Shown: positions 61,067-64,000 of the stretch, in pieces
Layout: each line of letters begins with the position of its first letter
Numbering within the stretch: the first letter of the stretch is position 1
Source of the DNA: Ignelater luminosus
Taxonomy: Eukaryota > Arthropoda > Insecta > Coleoptera > Elateridae
Length of the DNA: 64,000 nt
Direction: 5' to 3'
NCBI GenBank assembly: GCA_011009095.1
Contig: VTPC01089559.1
Location: 58,755-122,754 of the forward strand
Notes under the pieces: model-generated
Seen by the model: only the letters and a program-made list of their open reading frames with translations
What the model was told of the DNA's origin: nothing
The model's database searches: none
Translations under genes and position numbers: made by a program

Positions 61067-64000
61067 TAGTATACGCTTACAACAAACATTAGCTATTGAA
61101 TATTTCAGTTTCAACATTACCATCTATGCTGCAATATGAATCTCTTAATTTAGATCTTTAACTGCTTTCTCGTATACATTTGGACATCTGCTGTATAACC
61201 CATTTTTTTAAGTCGGGCAAGATCTATGGTCAAACTCTGATACTACTTCTGGGAGTCATGTCATACAACAAAAATTCTGCCATATTTTTTGAATTTTAAC
61301 TTATGACCTTTCTAAATTCTTTTTTAAAATGATCAACGATTACTCCACCACTTTTACCTAACAGCCAAACAATAAAACATGTAGATATCAGCACAGAAAG
61401 CAAAAACGATGGTATTACTTAAGGAGCAAGTTGATGGTAGATGACAAATCAATCGAACAGCTGATGAACTTGAATTGTTTGTATTGTGCAACTGAACTGT
61501 ATTGTAAAACACGATAAACACAACATAGTACTAGAAGACATGGCAACAATGGCAGATTGGTTAAAATAACTAGAGACTAGAAATCGCAAGGTCCTAGGAA
61601 TCTGGGAAAGGGATGGGAAGAAAATTATTGGTGAACGTTCATAAAAAGAAGAAAAGAAAGAAAGAGGATTTCTTTAATTAAAAACAGTTTTCGTGATTTT
61701 TATTTTTTGATTTAATGTTTTTGCTGCAGTTAGCAATAGTACAAACTCAAGTATTTTACGTTATCTCGTTTGTATTTTTTGTATTCTGACGTAACTATTA
61801 GTTTTTCCTGAAGTGTGTCTCGTATAAAATTCCTTAATAGATTATTTTTGATTATCACTAATTCGTTTCCAAAAAAATGTTGGATTTGTTAAATCAATCT
61901 CACTAAATAATTTGAATGTCAAAATTATATTTACGGCATCATTTTCGCTTTCTTTTATAAGGTTTGATTTAAGAAACATCTCATTTTCAAGTGTTAAGCG
62001 TGCATACATTTTGGGAACAGAGAAAAGTTGGCATTTTACAACGTAGGTATCCCATGATAAAATGTGTACGGCCGGCCGTGAGAAATTTCCTTGAGGTTAC
62101 AACAAGATAAGAACATCCTCTTTTTCTTGCGAATTAAATTTCCAATTTGAAATCTGGAAAACTGGAAAACGGAATAAAATAAAAGACAATATATATGCCT
62201 AGATAAGTTATTTATAGAGAGATAGTAGAAGTGCTTACGATATAATTGCTATCTATCTATAGTAAGTAGTGCGTAAGCAATTTCAAATAGTTAAAATAAA
62301 ACTAATAAGGTATAATGGCGGTGTTTACAATACTCAAGTTACTGTAGTAAAAAGAAACAATAAATATTTTTATAACTTGTAGCTAATTTTTTATGAATGG
62401 TTAATATCAATGAACTAACTTCCTGCTTATAGTTTGCGTATTCAGATAAAAATTCTAAATTTACTACTTGTTTTAGTCTATCTCATTAACATTACATTTT
62501 ATATGTAAAGGTACAAATAGAAACGTTAAGTAATAAAACCCTCGATTCAATTTGTTTATGAATTCTACTGGACGTCGATGTAAAAAACTTAAGTTTCAAG
62601 ATCACTTATTGATAAGCAGTTGTTTGAAATAACAATAAAACAATAAAAAGGATATATTGTTGACTTTTAATATTCAAATGAACATCTGAATAGCAATTAT
62701 GTATATTGTAAATAAATACAGAGATTAATTATATCGCATTGTCTTGTTACATTCTACTTCTAAAATTCAAACTCAAAATGCACGAACGCATTTAAATAAA
62801 ATAAAGAAACATAAAAAAACAAAATATTATTACGAAATCACCTTGCCTTACCTGTTTTGTCTTTAATCATCATTATTTAAATTGCATTTCCTGTACTTTG
62901 TATTCCATGAAGTAAATTCGTGCTTAATCCTTGACTTTTAAATTTCAAAGGTACAGAAACTACACTTTAGTCTAATAGTACTTCTAGTTATCCTAAAGCT
63001 TTCAGTTTTTCCATATTTTTTTTTACTATATAGTACATAGTTGACGTTCTAAAGTGTATTATAAATTTTAAAGTTTTACGGTTTTAGCGGAAGAGTAGAT
63101 AATATTGCTGTGCAAACAACATCATCTTCCAAGTAAAAATGTCAATACCGCCTTTGGTGTTCGAGATAAGAAAATAAATTCTTATGTGTATAAAATTAAA
63201 CTTTTTTAGTCAACAACGAAATTTTGAGCATGATGTTAGAGTGAATCAGATTGATTAGGTGCCAAAATACGATGATAAAAAAAGTCGAGTTTTATACTCT
63301 GCTCACTTTATTTTTGAGATTTCTAATCTACGGAAATTTGAAGAGGACTCGCCTTGTATTATAATTGAACAATAAATTTTAGGTCAGATAAGAAAATATA
63401 GGTGTAAAACAAACGTTAAAAACAAATTCAAAAAATAATAAGAGTAAAATAGTGGTAGTCAATAGACATAGTTTTTCACAGCTTATTCATTCCTCTTTGT
63501 TTTTACCTATTTTAGTAAATTATAAGATTTCCTATTAAAATTATATTAATCAAGTAGGCACTAATTTTCAAGGTTGAATAATAATAGAAGAGCATTAAAA
63601 ATGTCGATAGTATAGCTACTATGTTAACGTATTCTAAAATTTTGCTGACCTTCCAGTAAATTATTTGAATTAGAAATATTTACATTTTTCCATCATTTTT
63701 CTAAATTACCAGTGCCCAAATCAAGAGATTATATATTTTTTTTGAAAGTTTTTGAACACTGTTTACCTATTTCTGTTTAATGTATTTTCATGAAAGTTAT
63801 TTTGACTATACAATTTATTCATTTATTGTTTTTTGTTTTGTTTTTCTTCTATATTTCTAGTTGTATCCTGTTCAATAGCACTTTTTTGTACTACAAATTT
63901 ATTAGCTAATGAAATTCTAATCGATTCTTGCTCTAAACCTTTTGCAGCCTTAACAATAATGTATAGTCAACATCAACATTTTTTAATGTTTCTTCTTTAT
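61067..64000. other. AT-rich DNA without a recognisable gene
   Basis: No protein-like ORF is seen. ACGGCCGGCCGT (62068-62079) is a 12-bp GC palindrome in AT-rich context. A (CTAT)n-like run lies near 62250-62262. The final 2 kb are nearly pure AT-rich sequence. Confidence 0.55.

Noticed and set aside
62068..62079. ACGGCCGGCCGT palindrome as a regulatory site
   Set aside because: Single short palindrome without context; may be chance.

Overview
This window looks like repeat-filled, gene-poor nuclear DNA from an insect. It is strongly AT-rich, has no operon-like gene packing and no long intact ORF, and carries many relics of insect transposon families: Tc1/mariner, an R1-clade non-LTR element, RTE non-LTR elements and TA-flanked MITEs. 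A beetle-like genome would fit, but order cannot be fixed from the sequence. I found no convincing host protein-coding gene, tRNA, rRNA or CRISPR. The window is most likely intergenic DNA or the inside of a very long intron. Every recognisable protein signal belongs to a mobile element, and every one is broken by stops, frameshifts or deletions.

Layout. The first 4 kb hold two related TA-flanked inverted-repeat elements (15-654 and 2998-3804). A decayed DD37E Tc1-like transposon lies at about 5.87-7.19 kb. At 10.3-12.8 kb a 5'-truncated R1-clade retrotransposon (minus strand) has a 3' hairpin and poly(A) tail. Its 5' edge abuts a short TTAGG-type telomere-like tract, and the whole block is bracketed by inverted copies of a satellite-like sequence. 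A tiny reverse-transcriptase relic sits at 13.9 kb, and a composite repeat with inverted arms at 16.2-17.6 kb. A deleted RTE fragment is at 21.1-21.9 kb and a one-ended MITE relic at 23.7 kb. A 1293-bp Tc1/mariner transposon with both terminal repeats and TA target sites lies at 30.8-32.1 kb. A 401-bp deletion derivative that still carries a transposase C-terminus lies at 37.7-38.1 kb.

An old, diverged tandem array fills about 42.6-44.0 kb. The most informative locus is 48.2-50.7 kb: an RTE element (minus strand) split by two later insertions, a 175-bp palindrome-bearing insert with a 13-bp target duplication and an 812-bp TA-flanked MITE. In both cases the RTE reading continues across the insertion point. 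A full-length but dead mellifera-type mariner is at 53.3-54.6 kb, and a 1014-bp TIR element at 60.05-61.06 kb.

Three CpG-rich patches (about 24.4-24.7, 39.4-39.6 and 56.5-57.3 kb) stand out from the AT-rich background without repeat signatures. They are the best candidates for host regulatory DNA or non-coding first exons. The remaining stretches are AT-rich with simple repeats and isolated transposon ends. The elements do not work together as a system; what the window records is layered insertion and decay.
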